A DNA stretch of 64,000 nucleotides from Hyphomicrobiales bacterium (GTDB lineage Bacteria; Pseudomonadota; Alphaproteobacteria; Rhizobiales; Rhizobiaceae): assembly GCA_003577315.1 (NCBI GenBank), contig QEVK01000017.1:31500-95499 (forward strand), written 5' to 3'. This document shows, piece by piece, positions 35,637 through 47,060 of this stretch. The translations under genes and the position numbers were made by a program. Position 1 is the stretch's first letter, and every line of letters starts with the position of its first letter. The notes under the pieces were generated by a model. It did no database searches, was not told the DNA's origin, and saw only the letters and a list, made by a program, of their open reading frames with translations.

Positions 35637-36833
35637 ATGAAAAAGCTGTTCGCCGCGCTGGCCGTGGCCACCGCGCTCATGGGCGCGCCTGCGCTGGCGC
35701 AGGACGGTCCCGTCAAGATCGCCCTGCTGCACGGCCTGTCCGGCTCGCCGCTGGAGGCCTATTCCAAGCAGACCCATGCCGGCTTCGAGCTCGGCCTCGA
35801 ATACGCCACCAACGGCACGCTCGAGGTCAAGGGCCGCAAGATCGAGGTCATCAAGAAGGACACGCAGTTCAAGCCCGACGTGGCGCGCGCGCTGCTGGCC
35901 GAGGCCTATGGCGACGACGACGCGCTGATCGCCGTCGGCGACACCTCCTCCGGCGTCGCGCTGGCGCTGTTGCCGGTGGCCGAGGAGTACGAGAAGATCC
36001 TGCTGGTCGAGCCGGCCGTGGCCGACAGCCTGACCGGACCGGATTCCAACCGCTACGTCTTCAAGACCTCGCGCAACTCGTCGATGGACATGCAGGCGCA
36101 GGCCATCGCGCTCCAGCCCGACGAGAACCTCCATGTCGCGACGCTGGCGCAGGACTACGCCTTCGGCCGCGACGGCATCGCCGCCTTCAAGGCCGCGCTC
36201 GACGGCACCGGCGCCAAGGTCGTGGCCGAGGAATACGTGCCGCAGCAGACCACCGACTTCACCGCCACCATCGAGCGCCTGTTCGACGCGCTGCGCGACA
36301 AGCCGGGCCGCAAGGTGATCTTCATCAACGTCGCCGGCATCGACGCCATGACGCCGCTCGCCGCCGCCGATCCCGGCCGCTACGGCATCGAGCTGTCGTC
36401 GGGCGGCAACATCCTGCCCGCGCTGGTCGGCTACAAGCAGGTGCCGGGCATGGAAGGCGCCATGTATTACTACTACGAGGCGCCGAAGAACCCGGTGAAC
36501 GACTGGCTGGTGGCCGAGCACACCAAGCGCTTCAACGCCCCGCCGGACTTCTTCACCGCCGGCGGCATGGCGTCCGCCATGGCCATCGTGGCCGCGCTGG
36601 AGAAGGCCGAGGAATGGGACACCGAGAGCCTGATCGCCGCCATGGAGGGCATGACCTTCGACACGCCGAAGGGGCCGATGACCTTCCGGCCGGAGGACCA
36701 CCAGGCGCTTCAGTCGATGTACCACTTCAAGATCAAGGTCGAGGACGGCGTCGACTGGGCGATCCCCGAGCTGGTGCGAGAGATCAAGCCGGAGGAGATG
36801 GACATCCCCATCGGCAGGAACAACCAGGAATAG
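35637..36833 (+). CDS. ABC transporter substrate-binding protein, branched-chain amino acid/amide type
   Basis: 398-residue periplasmic Leu/Ile/Val-type binding protein (Peripla_BP_6). It has a cleavable signal MKKLFAALAVATALMGAPALAQ and the fold markers IALLHGLSGSPLEAYSKQTHAGFELGLE and VGDTSSGVALALLPVAEEY. The ATG is preceded by a GGAGGA ribosome site. It leads a transporter operon with two ATPases, two permeases and a hydrolase. The binding pocket cannot be read for ligand: amino acid, short amide or urea are all possible. A pair of palindromic repeats separates it from the ATPase gene. Confidence 0.9.
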   Translation: MKKLFAALAVATALMGAPALAQDGPVKIALLHGLSGSPLEAYSKQTHAGFELGLEYATNGTLEVKGRKIEVIKKDTQFKPDVARALLAEAYGDDDALIAVGDTSSGVALALLPVAEEYEKILLVEPAVADSLTGPDSNRYVFKTSRNSSMDMQAQAIALQPDENLHVATLAQDYAFGRDGIAAFKAALDGTGAKVVAEEYVPQQTTDFTATIERLFDALRDKPGRKVIFINVAGIDAMTPLAAADPGRYGIELSSGGNILPALVGYKQVPGMEGAMYYYYEAPKNPVNDWLVAEHTKRFNAPPDFFTAGGMASAMAIVAALEKAEEWDTESLIAAMEGMTFDTPKGPMTFRPEDHQALQSMYHFKIKVEDGVDWAIPELVREIKPEEMDIPIGRNNQE

Positions 36834-36872
36834 CCGCCAGGGCCGGCGCGGCCCCTCGCCTGCCTGGCCCAT

Positions 36873-36949
36873 CCTCTCCCCGCATGCGGGGAGAGGAAAA
36901 CCGGCGACAACGCAGCGGCCTCCCCTTCTCCCCGCCTGCGGGGAGAAGG
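36873..36949. repeat. Pair of CTCCCCGC-type palindromic repeats
   Basis: A perfect 24-bp palindrome lies at 36873-36896 (arms CCTCTCCCCGCA / TGCGGGGAGAGG). A second near-identical hairpin lies at 36924-36949 (arms CCTTCTCCCCGC / GCGGGGAGAAGG, 2-nt loop), 27 bp further on. The two share the CTCCCCGC core. Such elements are typical dispersed intergenic palindromes in rhizobia. Sitting between the binding-protein and ATPase genes, they can stabilise the upstream mRNA and lower expression of downstream genes. Confidence 0.85.
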
Positions 36950-37002
36950 TTCCGGCAGGGGGTTGAGGGGGCATCGTCGCATTTCCGAAAGAGCGAGCTT
37001 TC

Positions 37003-37770
37003 GTGACCACAGCGTCCATCCGCACCGAGAACCTGACGATCCGCTTCGGCGGCCATGCCGCCGTCGATCGCGTTTCCTGCGCCTTCCGGCCGGGCGAGCT
37101 GACCGTCATCGTCGGGCCGAACGGCGCGGGCAAGACCACATGGTTCAACCTCGTCTCCGGCCAGTTGAAGCCGACCGAGGGGCGCATCTTCAAGGGTGAG
37201 GCCGACATCACCTCGCTTTCGCCCTCGGCCCGCGCCAAGGCCGGCATCGGCCGCGCCTTCCAGTTGACCAACCTGTTTCCCAAGCTCACCGTGCTGGAGA
37301 ACGTGCGGCTCGCCGTCCAGGCCCGCGCCGGGCAGGGCCCGCGCATCTTTTCGCGCGCCGCCGCACTCACCGAAATCCGCGACAGGGCGCAGAGCTTCGT
37401 CGAGGCGACGAGGCTTTCCTCCGTCGCGCATCTTCCCGCCGCCGCCCTGCCGCACGGCGACCAGCGCAAGCTGGAGGTGGCGATGCTGGCGGCGATGGAG
37501 CCGGACGTCTTCATGTTCGACGAGCCGACCGCCGGCATGTCGGTCGACGAGGCGCCGGCGATCCTGGAGCTGATCGCCGGGATAAAGAAGGATACGGGCA
37601 AGACCATCCTTCTGGTCGAGCACAAGATGGACGTGGTGCGCGCGCTCGCCGACCGCATCGTCGTCCTTCACAACGGCACGCTGATCGCCGACGGCAGGCC
37701 GGCCGAGGTGATGGCGCTGCCCATCGTGCGCGACATCTATCTCGGCATCGGCGCGGAGGATGTGGCATGA
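37003..37770 (+). CDS. livG: ABC transporter ATP-binding protein, LivG-type
   Basis: 255-residue ATPase. It has Walker A VGPNGAGKTTWFN, the Q-loop region IGRAFQLTNLF, an ABC signature region LPHGDQRKLEVAMLAAMEP (a degenerate LSGGQ: HGDQR) and Walker B VFMFDEPTAGM, as in LivG. The start is a GTG at 37003. It overlaps livF by 4 nt. Functional assignment is at family level; the symbol refers to the subunit type, not proven branched-chain amino acid uptake. Confidence 0.88.
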   Translation: MTTASIRTENLTIRFGGHAAVDRVSCAFRPGELTVIVGPNGAGKTTWFNLVSGQLKPTEGRIFKGEADITSLSPSARAKAGIGRAFQLTNLFPKLTVLENVRLAVQARAGQGPRIFSRAAALTEIRDRAQSFVEATRLSSVAHLPAAALPHGDQRKLEVAMLAAMEPDVFMFDEPTAGMSVDEAPAILELIAGIKKDTGKTILLVEHKMDVVRALADRIVVLHNGTLIADGRPAEVMALPIVRDIYLGIGAEDVA

Positions 37771-38486
37771 GGGAAGCGATCCTGCGCCTCGACGACGTCC
37801 ACACCGACATCGCGCAGTACCACGTCCTGCACGGGGTCTCGCTCGACGTGCCGGAGGGCGGCGTCCATGTGCTGCTCGGCCGCAACGGCGCCGGCAAGAC
37901 CACCAGCTTGCGCACCATCATGGGCCTGTGGCGGGCGCGAAAGGGCGCGATCGTCTTGCGCCACCGCGACATCACCGCGTTGCCCACGCCCGACATCGCC
38001 CGCCTCGGCGTCGCCTTCGTGCCGGAGAACATGGGCATCTTCGGCGGGCTGACCGTGGAGGAGAACATGCGGCTGGCCGCCGAGGGCGGCCGCTTCGACG
38101 ACGAACGCCTGCAACGCATCTTCGCGCTGTTCCCGGCGATGGAGAAGTTCTGGCAGAGCCAGGCGCACGCGCTGTCGGGCGGCCAGAAGCAGATGCTGGC
38201 GATCTCGCGCGCCATCGTCGAGAAGCGCGACCTGATCCTGATCGACGAGCCGACCAAGGGGCTGGCGCCGGCCATCATCCGCGCCATGATCGACGCCTTC
38301 CGCGAGATCGCGAAGGAGACCACCATCCTTCTGGTCGAGCAGAACTTCCATTTCGCCCGGGCGCTCGGCGAGACGGTGGCGGTGATCGACGACGGCCGCA
38401 TCGTCCATCGCGGCACCATGGCCGCGCTCGCCGCCGACGAGGCGTTGCAGAACCAGTTCCTCAGCCTGTCGATGGAAGCGCACTGA
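37767..38486 (+). CDS. livF: ABC transporter ATP-binding protein, LivF-type
   Basis: 239-residue second ATPase. Walker A LGRNGAGKTTSLR, signature ALSGGQKQMLAISRAIVEK, Walker B LILIDEPTKGLAP and the switch histidine region LLVEQNFHFA are intact. It overlaps livG by 4 nt (ATGA), and livH follows 1 nt after the stop, so the operon is tightly coupled. Confidence 0.9.
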   Translation: MREAILRLDDVHTDIAQYHVLHGVSLDVPEGGVHVLLGRNGAGKTTSLRTIMGLWRARKGAIVLRHRDITALPTPDIARLGVAFVPENMGIFGGLTVEENMRLAAEGGRFDDERLQRIFALFPAMEKFWQSQAHALSGGQKQMLAISRAIVEKRDLILIDEPTKGLAPAIIRAMIDAFREIAKETTILLVEQNFHFARALGETVAVIDDGRIVHRGTMAALAADEALQNQFLSLSMEAH

Positions 38487-38487
38487 G

Positions 38488-39486
38488 ATGATGAAGACGC
38501 TCTCCGCAACCTTCGAGCGCTTCGGCGGCGTCATGCTCCTGCCGGTGGCGCTGGCGCTGATCGCCTTCCTGCTGATCGGCCGGCCCTCGACCTGGGTGAC
38601 GCTGACCGTCGCAGGGCTCGCCATGGGCATGATGATCTTCCTGATGGCGTCGGGCCTGTCGCTGATCTTCGGGCTGATGGACGTGCTGAATTTCGGCCAT
38701 TCGGCCTTCGTCTCCTTCGGCGCGTTCATCGCGGCGAGCGTGCTCGCCTTCCTCGGCGCCTGGGTCTCGGGCGGCAGCGCCGTCCTGAACATCGCGGCAT
38801 TGATGGCGGCCATCGCCGCCGCCACCGCCTTCGGCGCGCTGGCCGGCTGGGCGTTCGAGCGCGTCATCGTCAAGCCGGTCTACAAGGATCATCTGCGCCA
38901 GATCCTCATCACCATGGGTGCGCTGATCGTGGCCGACGAGATCATCCTGACGCTGTGGGGCGGCGCGCCGATCCCGGTGCCGCGGCCGGCGGTGCTGACC
39001 GGCTCCATCGTGGTCGGCGACGTCTCGATCGAGATCTACCGCATCTTCGCCTTCCTGCTCGGCCTTTGCGTCTACGTCGCCATGCACTTCGCGCTCAACC
39101 GCACCCGCATCGGCTTGCTTGTCCGCGCCGGCGTCGAGAACCGCGAGATGGTCGAGGCGCTCGGCTTCCGCATCGACCGGCTGTTCATCGCCGTGTTCAT
39201 GGCCGGCTCCGCGCTCGCCGCCATGGGCGGGGCGATGTGGGCCGGCTACCAGAGCCTGATCACCACCGCCATCGGCGCGGAGATGATGATCCTCGTCTTC
39301 ATCGTCGTCATCATCGGCGGCCTCGGCTCCATCGAGGGCTCGCTGCTGGGCGCCATCCTCGTCGGCCTGATGGCCAACTACGTCGCCTTCCTGTTTCCCA
39401 AGATGTCGCTGGCCTCGAACATGATCCTGATGATGGCGATCCTGCTGTGGCGGCCCTTCGGGCTGAAGCCGGCGGTGAAGGGCTAG
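38488..39486 (+). CDS. livH: ABC transporter permease, LivH-type
   Basis: 332-residue inner-membrane permease of the branched-chain amino acid family (BPD_transp_2). About eight membrane segments are visible, with LIFGLMDVLNFGHSAFVSFGAF and the conserved cytoplasmic loop RTRIGLLVRAGVENREMVEALGF. The ATG at 38488 is followed by a second ATG at 38491; either may serve as start. It begins 1 nt after livF. Confidence 0.9.
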   Translation: MMKTLSATFERFGGVMLLPVALALIAFLLIGRPSTWVTLTVAGLAMGMMIFLMASGLSLIFGLMDVLNFGHSAFVSFGAFIAASVLAFLGAWVSGGSAVLNIAALMAAIAAATAFGALAGWAFERVIVKPVYKDHLRQILITMGALIVADEIILTLWGGAPIPVPRPAVLTGSIVVGDVSIEIYRIFAFLLGLCVYVAMHFALNRTRIGLLVRAGVENREMVEALGFRIDRLFIAVFMAGSALAAMGGAMWAGYQSLITTAIGAEMMILVFIVVIIGGLGSIEGSLLGAILVGLMANYVAFLFPKMSLASNMILMMAILLWRPFGLKPAVKG

Positions 39487-39489
39487 GCC

Positions 39490-40602
39490 ATGGCGAACGC
39501 AGCGATCCTTCCCGGCGCCGTCCCCGCCGTCTCCCGCCGCCGCCAGGCCGGCCGCTTCCTCGTCTACGCCGTGGTCCTGGCCATCGGACTGGCGCTCGCC
39601 TTCGCGCCGTTCCTCTTTCCCGACGTGCGGGCGCAGGAGGTGGCGGCGCGCATCTGCGTCTTCGTCGTGCTGGTGGCGAGCTACGACCTCCTGATCGGCT
39701 ATACCGGCATCGTCTCCTTCGCCCACACCATGTTCTTCGGGCTGGGAGCCTATGGCGCGGCCATCGCGCTCAAGGCGATGGGGCCGGGCTTCGACGCCAT
39801 CTTCTTCGGCGGCGCGCTCGGGGTGCTGGCGGCCATCGTGCTTGCGGTGCTGATCGGGCTCTTGTCGCTGCGCGTCAAGGCGATCTTCTTCGCCATGGTC
39901 ACGCTGGCGGCGGCCTCGGTGATGATGGTGCTGGCGAGCCAGCTCTCGGCGATCACCGGCGGCGAGGATGGCATGACGTTCTCCGTGCCGCGCCCGTTCT
40001 CGCCGGCGCAGCCGCTCGTGACCGGCGAGGACGGCAAGGCGCTCAGGCTGTTCGGCGTGGCTCTCAACGGCCGCGTCGCCCACTACTATTTCGTGTTCGT
40101 CTCGTCCTTCCTGCTGTTCCTCGTCATGATGCGCATCGTCGCCTCGCCGCTCGGCACGGTGCTTCAGGCCATCCGCGAGAACGAGATGCGCGCCGAGGCC
40201 ATCGGCTACCGCGTCGTCGCCTACCGCACGGCCATCTTCTGCATCGCCGCCGTCATCGCCGCCCTCGCCGGCATCCTGCGCGCGGTGTGGCTGAAATATA
40301 CCGGGCCGGACGTGGTGCTGTCCTTCGACATCATGCTCGACATCCTCCTGATGGTGGTGATCGGCGGCATGGGCACGCTCTACGGAGCGGTGATCGGCGT
40401 CGCCGTGATGACGCTGGCGCAGTACTACCTGAAGGACGTGATGGCGGCGGGCGCGGCGGCCACGGCCGACCTGCCGCTGCTGCCCGACCTGCTCAACCCC
40501 GACCGCTGGCTGTTCTGGCTCGGGCTGGTCTTCATCCTTCTGGTCTATTTCTTCCCGGCGGGCATCGCCGGCACGCTGATGGGAAAGGGCGGACATAAAT
40601 GA
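39490..40602 (+). CDS. livM: ABC transporter permease, LivM-type
   Basis: 370-residue second permease with about ten membrane segments. Family markers are ASYDLLIGYTGIVSFAHTMFFGLGAYGAA and the coupling loop GTVLQAIRENEMRAEAIGY, followed by a long C-terminal membrane region. It starts 3 nt after the livH stop and overlaps the hydrolase by 4 nt, so the hydrolase is translationally coupled to the transporter. Confidence 0.9.
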   Translation: MANAAILPGAVPAVSRRRQAGRFLVYAVVLAIGLALAFAPFLFPDVRAQEVAARICVFVVLVASYDLLIGYTGIVSFAHTMFFGLGAYGAAIALKAMGPGFDAIFFGGALGVLAAIVLAVLIGLLSLRVKAIFFAMVTLAAASVMMVLASQLSAITGGEDGMTFSVPRPFSPAQPLVTGEDGKALRLFGVALNGRVAHYYFVFVSSFLLFLVMMRIVASPLGTVLQAIRENEMRAEAIGYRVVAYRTAIFCIAAVIAALAGILRAVWLKYTGPDVVLSFDIMLDILLMVVIGGMGTLYGAVIGVAVMTLAQYYLKDVMAAGAAATADLPLLPDLLNPDRWLFWLGLVFILLVYFFPAGIAGTLMGKGGHK

Positions 40603-41438
40603 CGGCGCCACGCTCCACCTATATCGAGGCCGAGGGCCTCGAGATCCACGTCACCGAATGGGGCGATCCGGGCAGGCCGGCGCTGGTGATGTGGCACGGG
40701 CTGGCGCGCACCGGCCGCGACTTCGACGAGGCGGCCGCAGCGCTTTGCGACAGCTATTTCGTGCTGTGCCCCGACACGCCCGGGCGCGGGCTGTCGAGCT
40801 GGGCGCGCGACTATCGCCGCGACTATTCCTACGCCACTTTCGGGCGCATCGCCGAGGCCGTGCTTGCCCATCACGGCATCGACAGGCTGCGCTGGGTCGG
40901 CACCTCGATGGGCGGGCTGATCGGCGTGACGCTGGCGGCGGGCGCGCTCAAGGGGCGCATCAGCCACCTCGTCATCAACGACATCGGCCCTGACATCCCC
41001 TCGGCCGGCGCCGAGCGCATCGCGGCCTATGTCGGCACGCCGCCGGTCTACGACACGGTGGCGGAGCTGGAGGCGTGGCTGCGCGCCAACTACGCCCCGT
41101 TCGGCGCCAACACCGACGCCTTCTGGCGGCGCATGGCCGACACCTCGGCACGGCGCACCGACGACGGCCGCGTCACCGTCCACTACGACCCGCACATCGT
41201 CTCGCAGTTCACCCACCACAAGGCCGATCTCGACGTGTGGGACGCCTATGACGCGGTGGCGGCGAGGACGCTGCTGATCCGCGGCGAAAGCTCCGACGTG
41301 CTGGCCGCCCCGGTCGCCGACGAGATGACGCGGCGCGGGCCGCGGCCCGACCTTCGCGTCATTTCGGGCTGCGGCCATGCTCCGACGCTGGCGGACGCGG
41401 CGCAGATCGCGCTGCTGCGGGGCTTCCTGGCGACGTGA
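40599..41438 (+). CDS. Alpha/beta hydrolase co-encoded with the ABC transporter
   Basis: 279-residue alpha/beta hydrolase fold protein without a signal peptide, hence cytoplasmic. It has the oxyanion segment WHGLARTGRDFD, the nucleophile elbow GTSMGGLIG (Ser) and the late histidine in SGCGHAPTLADAAQI; an acid before that is likely in the RGESSDVLA region. It overlaps livM by 4 nt. Coupling to the permease suggests it cleaves the imported compound (an ester or amide), but the substrate is unknown. Confidence 0.88.
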   Translation: MTAPRSTYIEAEGLEIHVTEWGDPGRPALVMWHGLARTGRDFDEAAAALCDSYFVLCPDTPGRGLSSWARDYRRDYSYATFGRIAEAVLAHHGIDRLRWVGTSMGGLIGVTLAAGALKGRISHLVINDIGPDIPSAGAERIAAYVGTPPVYDTVAELEAWLRANYAPFGANTDAFWRRMADTSARRTDDGRVTVHYDPHIVSQFTHHKADLDVWDAYDAVAARTLLIRGESSDVLAAPVADEMTRRGPRPDLRVISGCGHAPTLADAAQIALLRGFLAT

Positions 41439-41622
41439 GGCCGTCTTCGGCGCAGTCGAGCGCGTCGAGCAGGGAGGCGAGCCGGTCGGGAAGCGGACCT
41501 TGCTGCGGCGCGAAGACCGGCAGGCGGGCGAGCAGGCGGCGGTTGGCCTGCGTGCCGAGCTGGCGACGGATCGTGCCCGCCAGCCGTTCGTTGCCTTCCG
41601 TTCGCGTGTTCGATGCAGACAT
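41359..41622 (-). CDS. Small hypothetical protein
   Basis: 87-residue protein with an ATG start and no strong ribosome site. The middle RRLLARLPVFAPQQ followed by PLPDRLASLLDALD is helix-like and recalls the short basic C-terminal helices of small regulatory proteins such as NepR, but this is only a resemblance. The last ~25 residues overlap the end of the hydrolase gene in antisense. It lies 184 nt downstream of gyrB on the same strand, in a lower-GC patch. It may be real; the alternative is a chance frame. Confidence 0.4.
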   Translation of the reverse strand: MSASNTRTEGNERLAGTIRRQLGTQANRRLLARLPVFAPQQGPLPDRLASLLDALDCAEDGLTSPGSPAAARSAPRPPASEHGRSPK

Positions 41623-41806
41623 GGTCTGTTTTCCGGTTCGCAGGGAAAACCGTCTTTACCCGGCGAAGGTTCCGGACAAGCGCCGCAAATGCGAAACAGC
41701 GTAAAACTTTAGTTAAAATCGAACGGTCCGGGCGGAGGGCGAGGACGGCCGCGCCGGCGCGCGCGCGGGCAACGCTCCGTCGCGGCCGCGGCGCTCCCCG
41801 CCTCGC

Positions 41807-44215
<2,409 letters not shown>

Positions 44216-44351
44216 TCACGCATCGGAAGACCTGCCAGATATAGGCTCTGGGCCATGATTTTCCAAGGTTTGGGCGGTATTTGCCCGGGGACGACGCCCC
44301 TTGCGCGCGCTCCGGTTTGAATGCCGGCCGCCGCGCCCCTAGATTGAAGGA

Positions 44352-45743
44352 ATGCCAAGCGCAGCCGCCTCGATGGACGCCAAGCCCGCCCCCTTCGTGC
44401 CGCCGGCGCCGAAGCCGCGCGCGCGCCCGCCCTCGACGCTCGAGCTGATGCGCATCGTCTACCGCAACCCGCTCGAGCTGTGGGGCGAGCCCTCCTACAA
44501 CGAGAAGTGGATCTCCATCCGCACCGGCATCGGCGGCCCGCTCCTGATCGCCAACGACCCGGCGCTGATCCGCCACATCCTCGTCGACAACGTCGCCAAC
44601 TACCGCATGGCGCGGGTGCGCCAGAAGATCCTGCGGCCGATCCTGCGCGACGGGCTGCTGACGGCCGAGGGCGAGACCTGGAAGCGCTCGCGCAAGGCGA
44701 TGGCGCCGGTGTTCACGCCGCGCCACATCGCCGGCTTCGCCGGCCCGATGCTCGCCCGCGCCGAGGCGTTTTCCGCCCGCTACGAGGACGGCGCGGTCGC
44801 GGACGTGGCCCGCGACATGACGATGCTGACCTACGACATCCTGGCCGAGACGCTGTTTTCCGGCGAGATCGCCGGCGACCCCAGCGCCTTCGCGCATCAG
44901 GTCGACCGCCTGTTCGAGACCATGGGCCGGGTCGATCCGCTCGACCTGATCGGCGCGCCCGACTGGCTGCCGCGCATCACCCGCCTGCGCGGGAAAAAGG
45001 CGCTCGCCTTCTTCCGCGGGCTGGTGGCTGAGACCATGCGCATGCGCAAGGACAAGCTGACGAAGGACCCGGACGGCTCGCCCAACGACTTCCTCACCCT
45101 GCTCCTGAAGGCCGAGGGGCCGCAGGGGCTTTGCGCCGACGAGATCGAGGACAACATCATCACCTTCATCGGCGCCGGCCACGAGACCACGGCGCGCGCG
45201 CTCGGCTGGACGCTCTATTGCCTGGCCGAGGCGCCGTGGGAGCGCGAAAGGATAGAGGCCGAGATCGACGCCGTGGTGGCGACGACGCCCGACCCCTACG
45301 AATGGCTCGGCAAGATGCCGTTCGCCCGCGCCGCCTTCGAGGAGGCGATGCGGCTCTATCCGCCGGCCGCCTCGATCAGCCGCGAGGCGATAGAAGCCGA
45401 GCGCTGGCAGGACCTCGACATCGCCGCCGGCACGCAGGTGCAGATCATGCCGTGGACCATCCACCGCCACCGCAAGCTGTGGCGAGAGCCGGACGCCTTC
45501 GTCCCCGAGCGCTTCCACCCGGAAAACCGCGAGCGGATAGACCGCTTCCAGTACCTGCCGTTCGGGGCGGGGCCGCGCGTGTGCATCGGCGCGGCCTTCG
45601 CCATGCAGGAGGCGGTGATCGCGCTCGGCGTGCTGATGTCGCGCTTGCGCTTCGACACGCTGCCGCAAACCAGGCCGTGGCCGGTGCAGAAGCTGACCAC
45701 GCAGCCGCAGGGCGGCCTGCCGATGCGGGTCAGCCGGCGGTAG
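44352..45743 (+). CDS. Cytochrome P450
   Basis: 463-residue soluble P450. The I-helix FIGAGHETTARALGW supplies the oxygen-activation threonine. The K-helix E-x-x-R appears as FEEAMRLYPPAAS with glutamate and arginine in place, and the heme loop FQYLPFGAGPRVCIGAAFA carries the proximal cysteine. It has no N-terminal membrane anchor, typical of bacterial class I enzymes. No ferredoxin or reductase gene is adjacent, so redox partners must be elsewhere. Two starts (44352, 44373) are possible. Substrate unknown. Confidence 0.93.
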   Translation: MPSAAASMDAKPAPFVPPAPKPRARPPSTLELMRIVYRNPLELWGEPSYNEKWISIRTGIGGPLLIANDPALIRHILVDNVANYRMARVRQKILRPILRDGLLTAEGETWKRSRKAMAPVFTPRHIAGFAGPMLARAEAFSARYEDGAVADVARDMTMLTYDILAETLFSGEIAGDPSAFAHQVDRLFETMGRVDPLDLIGAPDWLPRITRLRGKKALAFFRGLVAETMRMRKDKLTKDPDGSPNDFLTLLLKAEGPQGLCADEIEDNIITFIGAGHETTARALGWTLYCLAEAPWERERIEAEIDAVVATTPDPYEWLGKMPFARAAFEEAMRLYPPAASISREAIEAERWQDLDIAAGTQVQIMPWTIHRHRKLWREPDAFVPERFHPENRERIDRFQYLPFGAGPRVCIGAAFAMQEAVIALGVLMSRLRFDTLPQTRPWPVQKLTTQPQGGLPMRVSRR

Positions 45744-45785
45744 CGGCGCAGACGCCCGACCGGCACCCCTCCGGCTGCGTCGGCT

Positions 45786-46601
45786 TCACACGAAGGCAAA
45801 CACCCGCGCCGGGCCGCCGGTGCCGCCGCGCACCTTGGGCGCGCCGACGACGATGGTGGCGCCGCTCGCCGGCAGGCTGCCCAGATTGGCGACGCCCTCG
45901 ATGCCGTAGCGCCCGGCCGGCAGCCAGGTGTTGTGGACGGCGAAGTCCGGCGACGGGCCGAAATCGAGCGACAGCGTGTCGACCGCGATCGCCTTGACCG
46001 AGGTTTCCAGAAGCTGCCGGATCGCCTCGATGTGGAAGCCGGGGAAGTGCATCTTGCCCTCGGCGTCGGCATTGCGGAACTTCTCCGTGCCGACATGGGC
46101 GTCCCAGCCGGAATTGAGCGCCACCACCGCGCCCTCGGGCAGCGCGCCGTTGGCGTCGGTCCACGCCTTGAGGTCGTCGGGCGTCAACTGCGCATCCGGG
46201 TCGTCGGCCGCGCGGGCGCGGATGTCGACCACGACCAGCGGCGCGACAAGATCCTCGACCGGCAGCTCGGCCACCGACCTGCCGTCGGCCGAGAAATGCA
46301 GCGGCGCGTCGATATGGGTGCCGGTGTGCTCGTTGATGCGCAGCTCGTAGAGGTTGAACGTGTCCTTCTCGTAGCTGAACTTCTTGTCGTAGAAGAGCTG
46401 CTGGTCGCCGAAGAAGGTCGGGAAGTTCTCGTGAAGCTCGTGGGTCAGGTCCTCGGCCCTGGCCGGCAAGCCCTGCGCGAACAGCGGCTGCGGCGCGGCG
46501 GCGACGGTCGCGGCGGCCGCCGCCGCGACGCCGCCCCTGAAGAAGCCGCGGCGCGACAGCATGCTCGACTTGACGGTCTCGATGACGCAGGCGTGGCACA
46601 T
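45786..46601 (-). CDS. Tat-exported cyclase-family (kynurenine formamidase-like) protein
   Basis: 271-residue metal-dependent hydrolase-like protein. The N-terminus SRRGFFRGGVAAAAAATVAAA is a twin-arginine signal, so the folded protein is exported to the periplasm. The cyclase-family metal motif is HTGTHIDAPLHF, with further motifs AVDTLSLDFGPS and PAGRYGIEGVANLG. Family members hydrolyse amide bonds of arylformamides or cyclic compounds, but the substrate cannot be named here. It is convergent with the P450 gene, with 42 bp between the stops. Confidence 0.88.
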   Translation of the reverse strand: MCHACVIETVKSSMLSRRGFFRGGVAAAAAATVAAAPQPLFAQGLPARAEDLTHELHENFPTFFGDQQLFYDKKFSYEKDTFNLYELRINEHTGTHIDAPLHFSADGRSVAELPVEDLVAPLVVVDIRARAADDPDAQLTPDDLKAWTDANGALPEGAVVALNSGWDAHVGTEKFRNADAEGKMHFPGFHIEAIRQLLETSVKAIAVDTLSLDFGPSPDFAVHNTWLPAGRYGIEGVANLGSLPASGATIVVGAPKVRGGTGGPARVFAFV

Positions 46602-46685
46602 CGTTGTGATCCCCGGGTTTTGCGATGGAACGGGAGCAGCATGATCCCGCCCCGCACCTGCCGCAAGGGAATATTTTGCCGGCGC

Positions 46686-47060
46686 TCAGCGGCCCTGGAA
46701 AATATTCTCGACATGGACCGGCCAGCGCCGCGGCACGACCGCCACCATGTCGAAGCGCAGCGACAGCCGGGCATGGTCGGGCTGGCGCGCCAACCACAGG
46801 TCGGCGGCGGCCTCGATGCGCCGCTCCGATAGGCGGGCGACCGCTTCCATGGCCTCGACCAGCGTCGGCCGCACCTTGACCTCGACGATCGCCACCAGAT
46901 CGCCGCGCCGGGCGATCAGGTCGATCTCGCCCAGCCTGGTGCGGTAACGGCGCGCGACGATGCGGTAGCCCTTCAGCATCAGGGCCAGCGCGGCCAGCCA
47001 CTCGCCGCGATGGCCGCGCCGCTCGTGGCGGCGGCGACGCTCGCGCACGCTATCGGCCAT
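46686..47060 (-). CDS. YraN/UPF0102-family nuclease-like protein
   Basis: 124-residue UPF0102 protein with a predicted endonuclease-like fold. The pattern [44 protein letters not shown] contains the E-x-D-x(n)-E-V-K metal-binding-like residues. It overlaps rsmI by 11 nt, the common arrangement in proteobacteria. Cellular function is not firmly known. Confidence 0.9.
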   Translation of the reverse strand: MADSVRERRRRHERRGHRGEWLAALALMLKGYRIVARRYRTRLGEIDLIARRGDLVAIVEVKVRPTLVEAMEAVARLSERRIEAAADLWLARQPDHARLSLRFDMVAVVPRRWPVHVENIFQGR

